Assembly: GCA_964577115.1 (NCBI GenBank)
Contig: CAZNXJ010000002.1
Coordinates: 124,001 to 188,000, forward strand
Direction: 5' to 3'
DNA: 64,000 nucleotides
Origin: CAZNXJ01 sp964577115
GTDB lineage: Bacteria; Planctomycetota; Planctomycetia; Pirellulales; Pirellulaceae
Part shown: positions 1 through 9,002 of the stretch, piece after piece
How positions within the stretch are numbered: the stretch's first letter is position 1
Layout: the number at the start of each line of letters is the position of its first letter
Position numbers and translations under genes: made by a program
Notes under the pieces: generated by a model
Seen by the model: only the letters and a program-made list of their open reading frames with translations
Told to the model about the DNA's origin: nothing
The model's database searches: none

Positions 1-1024
1 AGGCTTCATCGGCATCGCGAACCAGAATCAGAGCTCCGAACTGCTGGAGGCTCTCGAGGGTCACGTCTGCTCGGCTGAGCTGCGCCGCTTGCCGAGCAAG
101 CTCGGCGCGCGTGTCTTCGAGCAACTTTGGCGACCAGGTAATGAGGATGCTCGCTCCCGGAGCATGCTCGGCCTGCGCCAACAAATCGGCGGCGGCGAAA
201 TCAGGTCGCGTCGTCTCGTCGGCCACAACTACGACTTCGCTCGGCCCGGCGATCGAATCAATATCGACCTCGCCATAGACGCGTTTCTTTGCGAGGGCCA
301 CGAACAAGTTGCCGGGGCCGACAATTTTATCGACTTTCGGCAGGCCCTCGACGCCGTAGGCCAGCGCGGCGACCGCCTGAGCTCCGCCGATGCGATACAC
401 TTCGCGGACCCCGAGTTCGGCGCAGACGGCGAGCACATCCGGGTTGTCGGCGCCGAAGGCCGTCGGCGGCGCGACAATCGCCAGCTGCTCGACGCCAGCC
501 GCCAGTGCCGGTATGGCAGTCATGAGCACGGTCGAGGGATAGGCGGCGGCGCCCCCCGGCACGCAAATGCCGACGCGCTGTAGCGGCTGGTAACGCTGGT
601 GCAGGACGACTCCATCGCCGCGGTGTACTTCGACATCGCGATGCAGGATCGCCCGCTGAAACAGATCGATGTTCGAGCGGATGCGCCGGACCGTTTCGAG
701 AAACTCCGGGGAAGCGGCCGCGTGCGCTTCTGCGATCCGTGATTCGGGGACGCGGAGCTCCGAGGACGAGGCCGGAGCGCCATCGAGCTTCCGGCTGTAT
801 TCGAGGACGGCATCCAGCCCGCGTACGCGCACGTCGTCGCAGATGCGTTCGACGACCTCGACCGGTTTCAACGCCTGGCCGAAGACGGCAATCGTGCGCC
901 GCCGACCCTGCTCGCTGACCACGTCGCCGCGAGGACTGAGCCGCTCGCGCAGTTGCGCCAGCTGGCTCTGGACGTTGTCGCGGCGAGTATCAATAACCGA
1001 AATCAGAGACGCGTCGGCATTCAT
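1..1024 (-). CDS. hisD: Histidinol dehydrogenase, C-terminal end beyond window
   Basis: This enzyme does the last two steps of histidine synthesis, oxidising L-histidinol to L-histidine with NAD in a zinc-dependent cytosolic reaction. Reading leftwards from an ATG at 1024 gives about 341 codons without a stop, running off the left edge, so roughly the last fifth of a usual 430-residue protein is missing. Family blocks are clear: GICVPGGAAAYPST, YRIGGAQAVAALAYG, KIVGPGNLFVALAKK and the DSIAGPSEVVVVAD block, all in the expected order. An in-frame ATG 14 codons upstream (1066) is an alternative start; neither has a good Shine-Dalgarno. The gene is divergent from the threonine aldolase at 1293, with 268 bases between them. 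Identity is certain; only the start is unsure. Confidence 0.96.
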   Translation of the reverse strand, partial: MNADASLISVIDTRRDNVQSQLAQLRERLSPRGDVVSEQGRRRTIAVFGQALKPVEVVERICDDVRVRGLDAVLEYSRKLDGAPASSSELRVPESRIAEAHAAASPEFLETVRRIRSNIDLFQRAILHRDVEVHRGDGVVLHQRYQPLQRVGICVPGGAAAYPSTVLMTAIPALAAGVEQLAIVAPPTAFGADNPDVLAVCAELGVREVYRIGGAQAVAALAYGVEGLPKVDKIVGPGNLFVALAKKRVYGEVDIDSIAGPSEVVVVADETTRPDFAAADLLAQAEHAPGASILITWSPKLLEDTRAELARQAAQLSRADVTLESLQQFGALILVRDADEA

Positions 1025-1292
1025 GGCAAAACGAGCAGCGGGGTGGATGGAGTTGGAGTATCCCATTGTGGTTTGCCGAACGGATTCGGGAAAGCGGGTG
1101 CGCGTCACCCGGGCGGGCTTCCTTGCGGGGCCAATTCGAGCGGCTACCGACTAGCGGATTTCCCATCCCGTTGTTACTCTGCGAAGGATCGTTCCCACCG
1201 GACGAGCTGTCCGGATGTGCCGCCGTTGGCCCGAATGGGAGCGACCTCTTCTGACTGAAACGCGTCGCAGCGGACGCGAGGAGTTGACGGGA

Positions 1293-2390
1293 ATGCAGGC
1301 TGCGGTGGTCGATCTGCGCAGTGACACGGTAACTCGCCCCACGCCGGGCATGCGGCAATTCATGGCCGAGGCGGACGTGGGTGACGATGTGCTGGATCGC
1401 GATCCGAGCATCGAGGCGCTTCAGGACCGGACGGCAGAACTGCTGGGCAAGGAAGCGGCCATCTATATGCCCAGCGGCACCATGACCAATCAGATCGCCG
1501 TCCGCATCCACTGCAAGCCGGGCGACGAGTTCATTTGCGAGGCGGGATGCCACATTTACAACTACGAGCAGGGCGGGTTTGCTCAGCTAAGCGGCGTGGC
1601 AGCTCGGACCGTCGAAGGCGACTACGGCCGCCTGCATGTCGATCAACTCCGCGATTTGATCCGGCCGGAAAACGAGCACCTGGTGCGTACGCGCCTGGTC
1701 TGTCTCGAGAACACGCATAATCGCGGGGCCGGTCGCATCCAGCCCTACGACGACGTCGAAGCGATCTGCGCGTGGGCTCACGTGAATGGACTGCGAACGC
1801 ACCTGGATGGTGCCCGGCTGTTCAACGCCGTCGCGGCGACCGGCATTCCGGCCGCCGAGTGGGCTCGGCATTTCGACACCGTCAGCGTCTGCTTCAGCAA
1901 GGGCCTCGGTGCACCGGTCGGTTCGGCACTGGCGGGAAGCCGCGAGCTGATCCGTGAAGCTCGCCGCCATCGCAAACTGTTTGGCGGAGGCATGCGGCAG
2001 GCTGGCGTCATCGCCGCCGGAGCGCTGTACGCACTGGAGCATCATCGCGAGCGGCTGGTCGAAGACCATGAAAACGCTCGGCGGCTCGCCGACGCCATCC
2101 GGCCGATCTCGATCCTCCGCCTCACACCCGAAGAGATCGATACGAACATCGTGATCTTTGAAGTCGATCCCCAGGTCGGCTCGGCCGCGGCCTTCGTTGC
2201 CGCACTCGAACAGGCCGGCGTCCGAACGCTCGCGATCACCCGGACGCGTGTCCGGGCGGTGACGCATCTGGATGTGAACCGGGAGCAGATCGAACAGGCG
2301 TGTGCGACGATCGAGCGCGTTGCTCACGACTTCGCCCGCCGGACGTCGCCAGCGGTCGAACCCCTCGCGACGGGCCGCGGTTACGCCTAA
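1293..2390 (+). CDS. ltaE: Low-specificity L-threonine aldolase (PLP)
   Basis: A fold-type I PLP enzyme that cleaves L-threonine or L-allo-threonine to glycine and acetaldehyde in the cytosol. The 365-residue protein opens with the family signature DLRSDTVTRPT, followed by GDDVLDRDPS, MPSGTMTNQIA, the HLDGARLFNA substrate/PLP segment, and SVCFSKGLGAPVGS with the Schiff-base lysine K203. I chose the ATG at 1293 because an AGGAG stands about 9 bases upstream (1279-1283) and because the protein then starts directly at the family N-terminus; a longer frame opens at 1215 but adds residues without family likeness. It appears to be a single-gene unit, divergent from hisD. Length matches the family (about 340-360). 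Confidence 0.95.
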   Translation: MQAAVVDLRSDTVTRPTPGMRQFMAEADVGDDVLDRDPSIEALQDRTAELLGKEAAIYMPSGTMTNQIAVRIHCKPGDEFICEAGCHIYNYEQGGFAQLSGVAARTVEGDYGRLHVDQLRDLIRPENEHLVRTRLVCLENTHNRGAGRIQPYDDVEAICAWAHVNGLRTHLDGARLFNAVAATGIPAAEWARHFDTVSVCFSKGLGAPVGSALAGSRELIREARRHRKLFGGGMRQAGVIAAGALYALEHHRERLVEDHENARRLADAIRPISILRLTPEEIDTNIVIFEVDPQVGSAAAFVAALEQAGVRTLAITRTRVRAVTHLDVNREQIEQACATIERVAHDFARRTSPAVEPLATGRGYA

Positions 2391-2401
2391 TCGCGTCGTT
2401 T

Positions 2402-2449
2402 TTGCAGATTTGGCCATGGGCGCGGTACGATTGAGGATCAGGGATCCTC
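2402..2449 (+). promoter_or_regulatory. Putative promoter with palindromic operator for the 2468 operon
   Basis: TTGCAG (2402-2407), an 18-base spacer and TACGAT (2426-2431) resemble a housekeeping promoter. The predicted transcription start falls in a perfect inverted repeat, GAGGATC-AGG-GATCCTC (2433-2449), which ends 18 bases before the 2468 ATG. A repressor site at +1, or a short 5' hairpin on the mRNA, are both possible. The match to consensus is moderate, so the promoter is tentative; the palindrome is exact. Confidence 0.4.
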
Positions 2450-2467
2450 GTCTTATCAAAGCACGCG

Positions 2468-5400
2468 ATGGCCACGTCACAGCAGAAATCAAATCTCGCG
2501 TCGGTGCCGGACTTCTGGAAGCTGGTGGCGCAGAGCCAGTTGTACTCCAGCGAGCAGTGCCGAAAACTGCACTCGCAGTACAGCCAGCAGCATGACGGCA
2601 ATCCGCCCAATCACCCGCAGTCACTTGCGCAGTGGCTCGTCAGCCGCAATTTCCTGACACGTTACCAGGCGAAAGTCCTGCTTGCCGGCCGAGCCGGGCC
2701 GTTTTTTTACGGTGACTACAAGCTGACCGACCGAGCGGGCGACGCGCCTTTTCAAAACACTTTTCGCGCGGTGCATGTCCCGACGCGGCACCCGGTAATG
2801 CTCGGTTTTCTCACGGGGCCGGACGTGCAGGACCCGGCGCGTTGGACCCCTTTGCGAGCGCGCTGCGATGCGCTCTGCCGGCTGCGCGGCGAGCACCTGC
2901 ATCGCTGGTATGAGTGCGTCGAGGCGGGGGGCTACAAGTTCATCGTCAGTGAGGACGTGACGGGCCAGCTACTGGCGGGCTTGCTCGAGGCAGGGCGGCT
3001 TGCGGCGGGCCGAGCCTGCTGGATTGCGTACCAGTTGGCCGATGCCGCCGCGACCCTGCATGCTCAGGGAATCGTTTACGGCCAACTGCGGCCGACGACC
3101 GCGTGGGTCGATAAAACGCATCACGCGCGGTTGCTGCTCGACCCGCTCGTACCGGCCGCCATTCGCGCGGTCGATCCTGAGGATGTGTGCGCCGACTATA
3201 TGGCTCCGGAGCTGTTCGCGGGCCATCCGCCGACGCCGGCCAGTGACGTGTACGCGCTGGGCTGCACGCTCTATCACATGCTGGCCGGCCGCCCACCTTT
3301 TCCGGGCGGAACGACCAGCGAGAAGGCTCAGCGGCACGCCCGCGAACCCGTCGCGCCACTCGAAGGGGTGAAAGCTCCGGCGACGCTTGGCCCTGTGCTT
3401 GCCTCGCTGCTGGCCAAGGATCCAGCGGCGCGGATTGGGCAAATGTCCGACGTGCTCAAGCAGCTTGAACCGTTTGTGGCGGATGAGCGCCACGCGATGC
3501 CGCCCACGTTGCCTGTACCGACGGCGGCCGCCTTCGAAAAGTCTCTCGCCGAGCGCCTGCCCGCAGCACCGGCCGCAAACCCGCTCGTCGCCGTAGCTCC
3601 GACCGCGCGTCAAGCAGCCGCACCGATTGGGCCGACCGGCTTCTCGCCGCCCGCACCGGGCCCGGCCGCCGCGCCTCAAGCGGCGCCGATCACCGTGACC
3701 GCTCAGGCTTCGACCACGCCCGCGCACGTGACTCCGGCTTCGCCGGTCATTGCGCCGAGCGGCTCGCCGCCTCCATCCGGACCGGTGCCGGGGCCGATTC
3801 CGATTTCGGTTGACTTGAAACCGGCCCCACGCCGGCGCACTCGTACGCGCGGTGGACTTGGCCCAATTGTCATCACCTCGCTGGCGGTCACGGCACTGGT
3901 GGCGGGCGCCTGGTACATGGGGAGCCGCGAACCGGAGGCCCCGGCAATTCCCTCCGATCTGGCCGCTCACCAGGATCCCGAGAAAACCGCTGCCAGTTCA
4001 GCCGAGCCGAGCGGGCCGAGCACGCCGGCCGAACGGCCCCAGCGCGTGCTGCCGCCTGATGATGGCCGATCGCTCTGGGCCGCACCTACGGAAGGGCCGC
4101 CGATCGATCTGTCGGGAGTGCCGCCCGAATCGCTGCTGACCGTTGTCCTGCGGCCGGCTGATATAGAGCAAGATGAAGAGGGAGCGAAGGTGCTCGAAGC
4201 GCTCGGCCCGCTGACGGAGAAGCTGCGAAGTTCTTTCGAAGCGGCCAGCGGCGTGATGCTCAGCGACGTCGAGCAGCTTGTCGTCACGCTTCACGAGCGC
4301 GGACTCGAGGTCGCGCAGCCGGCATATGCTGTGCGGCTGAACGAGCCGATCGATCGCGACGAGCTCGTTACGCGGTGGAAACACCCAAAGGAAGTCGAAA
4401 GTGGCGGTGCGGAATATTTGCGAGGGACGTCGCTGAGCTATTACCTCGGCGACGAATCCGACGGCCTGGTTCAGTGGTTCACATGCGGACCGGAAGAGGA
4501 AGTGAAGATGGTGGCCGAGCGCCAGGGCACTCCGCCGCCGATGCGCCGCGGTATGGAACCTCTGCTTCAGGCCTCGCAAGCGGATCGGATGCTGACCGTC
4601 CTGTTCGTCCCCCACTTCTGGCAGGCTGACCTGCTGCGCGATGGACGTGCGTTCTACTTTGGCGAAGCTCGTAAGCTGCGCGAACCGCTCGACTGGCTTC
4701 TGGGCGACGGCGTGCGCGGCGGCCTGCTGAGCATGCACCTGGAGGATGAGCTGTTTTATGCCGAGCTTCAGGTCGTGACCGACGTGACGTACGACAAATA
4801 CCAGCTCGCGATGGAACTTCGCGAGCGGCTGGGACAGATCCCGGACCTGGTGGAAGCGTACGTTGCCGAGCGGCTAAACCCATCCGAGTACTGGCGTCGC
4901 GTTGCGTTCCGGTTTCCCCTGATGATCCGGTTTGTTCATGATCATTCGCGCGTTGCAGTCGAGGACCAGCGCGCAGTCATCAATGTGGTTCTTCCGCGCA
5001 TGGCGGCGCACAATCTGGCGTTCGCGAGCGAAATGGTGTTAGCGTCACCGACCAATACCGCTCAGGATCCGACCACAGCCGCAGCCAGCACAGCGTCGCG
5101 CGTGCCGCAGACCGTCGAAGCGGTGCTCGAAGAAAAGATCGATTTAAAGTTCGACCAGTTGGCCCTGGAATCGGCGTTGGCAGCGATTGTCGACGACGTT
5201 CGCGCAACGTTTCCACGGTTGCCCTTCGAGTTCGAGATCAAAATTATTGGCGAGGATTTCGAAAAAGGATCGATCACGCGCAACCAGCAGATCGTAAATT
5301 TCGACATGTCCGATGCGTCGATCGCGGACGTATTGACGGCGATTGCCATGCGTGCGAACCCGATCACGACGGTGACGAGCCCCTCGGAATCGGACCAGAA

Positions 5401-5518
5401 GCTGGTATGGGTTGTCGGGCCTGATCCGGATGATCCGTCACGAACGATTGTATTGTTGACCACGCGTGACGGAGCGGCAGCGCGCAAGCTGCCTCTCCCG
5501 CCCGTGTTTGGGAATTGA
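2468..5518 (+). CDS. Membrane-anchored Ser/Thr pseudokinase with C-terminal secretin-N-like module
   Basis: The 1016-residue protein has a planctomycete-type recruiting segment (about residues 50-90, pattern FLTRYQAKVLLAG...YGDYKL), a eukaryotic-like kinase fold (about 86-335), a Pro/Ala-rich linker, one membrane helix (about 462-484) and a large presumably exoplasmic C-terminal part. The kinase fold keeps a MAPEL motif (245-249) and the following SDVYALGCTLYHMLAGRPPF helix. However, the catalytic loop reads YGQLRP (204-209) where an active kinase has HRDxKP, the DFG position reads LLLDP (222-226), the glycine loop is unrecognisable and no VAIK-type lysine is visible. Phosphotransfer is therefore unlikely. 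Near the C-terminus, about 880-960, lies a segment resembling secretin/TonB short N-terminal domains. The zinc-ribbon gene at 5626 follows and is probably co-transcribed. Function is unknown; a scaffold or sensor is an inference. Confidence 0.82.
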   Translation: MATSQQKSNLASVPDFWKLVAQSQLYSSEQCRKLHSQYSQQHDGNPPNHPQSLAQWLVSRNFLTRYQAKVLLAGRAGPFFYGDYKLTDRAGDAPFQNTFRAVHVPTRHPVMLGFLTGPDVQDPARWTPLRARCDALCRLRGEHLHRWYECVEAGGYKFIVSEDVTGQLLAGLLEAGRLAAGRACWIAYQLADAAATLHAQGIVYGQLRPTTAWVDKTHHARLLLDPLVPAAIRAVDPEDVCADYMAPELFAGHPPTPASDVYALGCTLYHMLAGRPPFPGGTTSEKAQRHAREPVAPLEGVKAPATLGPVLASLLAKDPAARIGQMSDVLKQLEPFVADERHAMPPTLPVPTAAAFEKSLAERLPAAPAANPLVAVAPTARQAAAPIGPTGFSPPAPGPAAAPQAAPITVTAQASTTPAHVTPASPVIAPSGSPPPSGPVPGPIPISVDLKPAPRRRTRTRGGLGPIVITSLAVTALVAGAWYMGSREPEAPAIPSDLAAHQDPEKTAASSAEPSGPSTPAERPQRVLPPDDGRSLWAAPTEGPPIDLSGVPPESLLTVVLRPADIEQDEEGAKVLEALGPLTEKLRSSFEAASGVMLSDVEQLVVTLHERGLEVAQPAYAVRLNEPIDRDELVTRWKHPKEVESGGAEYLRGTSLSYYLGDESDGLVQWFTCGPEEEVKMVAERQGTPPPMRRGMEPLLQASQADRMLTVLFVPHFWQADLLRDGRAFYFGEARKLREPLDWLLGDGVRGGLLSMHLEDELFYAELQVVTDVTYDKYQLAMELRERLGQIPDLVEAYVAERLNPSEYWRRVAFRFPLMIRFVHDHSRVAVEDQRAVINVVLPRMAAHNLAFASEMVLASPTNTAQDPTTAAASTASRVPQTVEAVLEEKIDLKFDQLALESALAAIVDDVRATFPRLPFEFEIKIIGEDFEKGSITRNQQIVNFDMSDASIADVLTAIAMRANPITTVTSPSESDQKLVWVVGPDPDDPSRTIVLLTTRDGAAARKLPLPPVFGN

Positions 5519-5625
5519 GCGGCCGCGGGGGACACCAAACTCCGGGACGTTCGCCCGCTGCCGGGCGGCGTGCCGCATCGAGCCGAGCGAGGATCGTTAG
5601 GGCTCTCAGAGAGGAAGGACGCGCC

Positions 5626-7725
5626 GTGACACCATTCACCGTCGAGTGTACGACCTGCCGCCGCAAGCTGCTTGTGCGCAGCGATGCGTATCTGGGGCAG
5701 ATTTTGCCGTGTCCGAAGTGCGGCAGCATGGTGCTCGTCGCTCGTCCCGAAGGTGCCAGCTCGACGGCCGCGGACGTAACTGCCGAGGCGGCGGCGAACA
5801 CCCCGCCAGCCGCGACGCCTGGCAACCTCGACGACATCGATCAGCTGCTGCAAGGCGATCCCGCTCAGCACGCCGATACCGTCCCGGACGGAATCTCGCG
5901 GGATTCACGCGAACAGCTTGAACCAACCTCGCGGCGATTGGCCGATGACGCCGCGATGACGATGCGGCCTAAGAGCCAGCAGTGGATGTCCGAGGAAGCG
6001 CGGCTCATGCGCCGCTGGCTGTTGATTGGCAGCATCGCATCGGCCGCGGTAGTGATGCTGATTGTGGTTGTTTCGCTGAGCCTCTCGAATCGCCGGTCGG
6101 CGGCCAGCGTCGCGCGTGAGGCGACGCCCGAGGAGCCGTCGAACCGGGCCGCCCGCGTGGGGACGGATGCGGACGTTTTGGAACCGGACCGCTCGGCGGT
6201 GTCCGACGAATCGTTGGACGCGGAGACGCCCCTGGGTGAGAACGCCGATACGGCGCCCGAGGACGCGCCGTCTGCTACGTCGGAAAGCGACGGCGCAGCC
6301 GTGGAGGAACCAACCGATACGGCGTCTGGCGAACCCGATGCGGTGTCTTTGGATGCGGATCGAGCGGCCGTGGATGCCTCGGAGGATCACGCTGCGGAGA
6401 CGGCGGAAGTAAACACGGAGACCGCGGGTGGTCCCGGCGCGGCCGCCAATGTCGGCTCGGCGGCACCGAGCGCGATCAACCGCCGAATGGGCTCGACGGC
6501 TCGGAGCCGCGAGGCGCTCAGCGAGTTCGACGGGCTGTTGGCGGATTCGCCGTTCGAAGCGGTGCCGGTTGTTGAGAACTCGTTGTTCGACCTGATTCCC
6601 TCGCCGGGAACGCCGTACGATCTCGGCAGTGCGGTCCCGAAGCCGGTGCCGCGACCGGTGAACGTGACCGCCCAACTCGGTATCCGCATCCCGGAACTCG
6701 ACTTTCGCGAAGGGCAGCTCGGCGGCTTTCTTCGTTTCGTCTCCAGTTTCACCGGCGTGCCGATCACCGTCGATGCCGATGGCCTGTACCGGCTGGGCAT
6801 CACACCGCATACGCCGATCAACTTGCATGCGACGAACGAGGATCTACAGAAGTGCCTCACCGATGTGCTGACGCCGGTGGGGCTCGAGTATGTCGTCGAC
6901 GGTGGACATATCCTGATCCGCCCGGCGGCGAGTGACGTGCCGGTGGATCAGCAGTACCAGGTCTTCGACCTGGTGGGCGAGAGTGTCGAAGAAGCCAAGG
7001 CGTTCGAAGACGTGCTGCTGACGCTCGTGCGGCCCGGCACCTGGACGGCAACGGGAGGCGAAGCGACGTTGAAGCTCGATCGCGGCCGGCTGCACGTACG
7101 TGCTGTTCCAGCCACCCAATGGGACATCATGGTCTTCACGCAGCGGATGCGCCTGGCACGCGGCCTGCCGTTACAAGGCGAGTTGCCCGCGCAGGTGCCG
7201 GGGCTCGAACTGCGGTTTGCGGCAGCTCTGCCGCGGCTGGCGGAACGGGTGAGTGTGGATCACGCCCTGCCGGTACCACTCATCAACATTATTGATGAAA
7301 TCTCGGCCGCATCGGGCATGGACATCTGGATCAACTGGCAAGCGCTCGCCGAAATCGGCTGGACGCGTGAATCACTCGCACGCGTCCAGGCCGTCGACCA
7401 GCCGCTTTCCGAAACACTCCAGGCGCTGCTGGGGCCCATGGAGCTTTCGTTCCGCGTGATCGACGGTTCGACGCTTGAAATTACCAGTGCGGCCGCCGCG
7501 TATCGCACGCCTGAAACGGGGTTCTTCCCCGTTGCGAAGTTTGTCGACCGCGCAGGCCCGCAGAAGCTGCTCGAGCGAGTGCGCGCAGCGATCGGCGACT
7601 CGCTCGCCGTCGGGCGCATTGCCGGAGGACTGCGGTTTGACGCGACGAGCCAGACGATCGTCGTCACGGCGCCGCAGTATCAGCTGGCCGCCATCGCGCG
7701 CATGCTCGAAATGCCCGGCGAGTGA
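5626..7725 (+). CDS. Zinc-ribbon, single-span membrane protein with secretin-N-like domains
   Basis: With a GTG start at 5626, chosen for the GAGAGGAAGG Shine-Dalgarno just upstream, the protein has 699 residues. It starts with a zinc ribbon (C8, C11, C29, C32), then a basic stretch and one membrane helix at about 131-151. A long acidic Asp/Glu/Ala-rich linker of about 150 residues follows. The C-terminal half carries two segments (about 354-437 and 542-623) with the beta-alpha pattern of secretin/TonB short N-terminal domains, for example LDFREGQLGGFLRFVS and a later LSETLQALLGPMELSFRV. The frame is open back to the stop of the 2468 gene, so a longer product is possible but lacks support. 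It is the second gene of a pair whose two products share this C-terminal type, so they may act in one envelope complex. I do not recognise a named family. Confidence 0.75.
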   Translation: MTPFTVECTTCRRKLLVRSDAYLGQILPCPKCGSMVLVARPEGASSTAADVTAEAAANTPPAATPGNLDDIDQLLQGDPAQHADTVPDGISRDSREQLEPTSRRLADDAAMTMRPKSQQWMSEEARLMRRWLLIGSIASAAVVMLIVVVSLSLSNRRSAASVAREATPEEPSNRAARVGTDADVLEPDRSAVSDESLDAETPLGENADTAPEDAPSATSESDGAAVEEPTDTASGEPDAVSLDADRAAVDASEDHAAETAEVNTETAGGPGAAANVGSAAPSAINRRMGSTARSREALSEFDGLLADSPFEAVPVVENSLFDLIPSPGTPYDLGSAVPKPVPRPVNVTAQLGIRIPELDFREGQLGGFLRFVSSFTGVPITVDADGLYRLGITPHTPINLHATNEDLQKCLTDVLTPVGLEYVVDGGHILIRPAASDVPVDQQYQVFDLVGESVEEAKAFEDVLLTLVRPGTWTATGGEATLKLDRGRLHVRAVPATQWDIMVFTQRMRLARGLPLQGELPAQVPGLELRFAAALPRLAERVSVDHALPVPLINIIDEISAASGMDIWINWQALAEIGWTRESLARVQAVDQPLSETLQALLGPMELSFRVIDGSTLEITSAAAAYRTPETGFFPVAKFVDRAGPQKLLERVRAAIGDSLAVGRIAGGLRFDATSQTIVVTAPQYQLAAIARMLEMPGE

Positions 7726-7788
7726 TCGACGCGGCGTCAACCAGGCAGCGCGCGCAGATCGATTCGCGCGGTAGAAAATAGATCGCCC

Positions 7789-8826
7789 CTAGACCGAAGC
7801 CGTCGCGCGACCGGCCATCGTGTAGCCGAGCGCCTCGGCCACACGCCGGCAGCGATCCATAGTCTGCTCGAATTGCTCGAAGTTCAGCGACTGATACCCG
7901 TCGCTCAACGCGTGTTCCGGATCGGGATGAACTTCGAGAATCAGGCCGTCCGCGCCGGCGGCGACGCTGGCGACAGCCATGTCGGGCACCAGGTAGGTAT
8001 GTCCCGTGCCGTGGCTTGGATCGACCACCACGGGCAAGTGTGTTTTGCGGTGCAGGTAGGCGACGCTGGCGAGCGGCAGTGTGAAGCGCGTGTGCGATTC
8101 GAACGTGCGGATGCCCCGTTCGCAGAGTATCACTTGCGAGTTGCCTTCGTTCAGGATGTACTCGGCGGCGAGCAGCAATTCGTCCATCGTGGCGCTGGCG
8201 CCTCGCTTGAGCAGCACGGGGCGCGGGCAGTTGCCAACGGCTTCCAGCAAGCGGTAGTTTTGCATGTTGCGAGCGCCGATTTGCAGCACGTCGGCGTACT
8301 GGCAGACGAGCTCGACGTCTTCCGTCGACATGACTTCCGTCACAATGGCCAAGCCGGTTTCTTCGCGTGCGGTGGCCAGCATGCGGAGCCCCTCTTCCTT
8401 GAGGCCCTGGAAGCTGTAGGGGCTCGTGCGCGGCTTGAACGCGCCGCCGCGCAGGGCCGTCGCCCCTGCCGCTTTCACCGCGTGCGCCGTCTTGAGGATT
8501 TGTTCTTCATCCTCCACGGAACAGGGACCAGCAATGACGCCCACCGTGCCCGCGCCAACGACCAGGCTGTTGACGACGACCTGGGTCGGTTCGGGCTTTA
8601 CTTCGCGGCTGGCGACTTTGTACGGCGCGAGGATTGGCATGACGGCGGCCACGCCGGGGCCGGATTCGAGCGACTCTTTGGCCTGCTCGCGCTTCGCGCC
8701 GATCGCCGCGATGACCGTGCGTTCGGTGCCGCGGATAACGTGCGCTCGCAGGCCAAGGCCTTCGACTTGCCGCACCACATGTTCGATCTGTTCGCTGGTC
8801 GCTTGAGGTTCCATGACGACGATCAT
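7789..8826 (-). CDS. aroF: 3-Deoxy-7-phosphoheptulonate synthase (DAHP synthase), type I-beta
   Basis: This enzyme condenses phosphoenolpyruvate and erythrose 4-phosphate, the first step of aromatic amino acid synthesis. The 345-residue protein has an N-terminal ferredoxin-like/ACT-like regulatory domain (about 1-75, opening MIVVMEPQATSEQIEHVV) and a TIM-barrel catalytic domain with AGPCSVED, RGGAFKPRTSPYSFQG, IGARNMQNY, PVLLKRGASAT, CERGIRTFE and VVDPSHGTGH. These fit the Bacillus/Thermotoga subfamily whose N-terminal domain gives feedback inhibition. The ATG at 8826 is preceded by AGGAG at a 9-base spacing; a longer frame upstream would have to cross the attenuator terminator (8906-8942). 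Expression is very likely controlled by the leader peptide at 8988-9047. Confidence 0.97.
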   Translation of the reverse strand: MIVVMEPQATSEQIEHVVRQVEGLGLRAHVIRGTERTVIAAIGAKREQAKESLESGPGVAAVMPILAPYKVASREVKPEPTQVVVNSLVVGAGTVGVIAGPCSVEDEEQILKTAHAVKAAGATALRGGAFKPRTSPYSFQGLKEEGLRMLATAREETGLAIVTEVMSTEDVELVCQYADVLQIGARNMQNYRLLEAVGNCPRPVLLKRGASATMDELLLAAEYILNEGNSQVILCERGIRTFESHTRFTLPLASVAYLHRKTHLPVVVDPSHGTGHTYLVPDMAVASVAAGADGLILEVHPDPEHALSDGYQSLNFEQFEQTMDRCRRVAEALGYTMAGRATASV

Positions 8827-8905
8827 CGAAAACAACTCCTGGATAGAGGGTCGAGCGGGGGATTGAGTGACCATGACAGCAGCGTCTTGCGGCGGCTCGA
8901 GCAAC

Positions 8906-8942
8906 AAAAAAAGCCCCGAGACCGCGGCGGGTTTCGGGGCTT
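8906..8942 (-). terminator. Leader (attenuator) terminator of aroF
   Basis: On the minus strand a nine-pair stem, AAGCCCCGA with TCGGGGCTT (8942-8934 and 8919-8911), closes a 14-base loop and runs into seven consecutive T residues. It is the strongest intrinsic terminator I saw in the window. It lies between the leader peptide and the aroF start, 80 bases before the aroF ATG, so it can only regulate entry into aroF. Confidence 0.92.
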
Positions 8943-8953
8943 CTTGTTGACTT

Positions 8954-9002
8954 GAGGCAACTCGTTTACGAACCTCTTTCGGCCCCTCTACCCTGGGAGG
9001 GC
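8954..9002 (-). promoter_or_regulatory. Alternative (anti-terminator) RNA segments of the aroF attenuator
   Basis: In the transcript, CCCTC (9001-8997), overlapping the codons just after the aromatic run, can pair with GAGGG (8988-8984) through an 8-base loop. The same GGGGC (8986-8982) can instead pair with GCCCC (8940-8936), which is the ascending arm of the terminator. Between them a small hairpin, GAGG...CCTC with inner TCGT...ACGA (8976-8954), could bring the partners together. This is the classical 1:2, 2:3, 3:4 logic. The 2:3 helix is only five G-C pairs, so the exact anti-terminator is an inference. Confidence 0.6.

Noticed and set aside
7873..8955. 360-codon plus-strand frame opposite aroF
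   Set aside because: It lies fully over aroF and its leader, and the composition is that of an antisense shadow.
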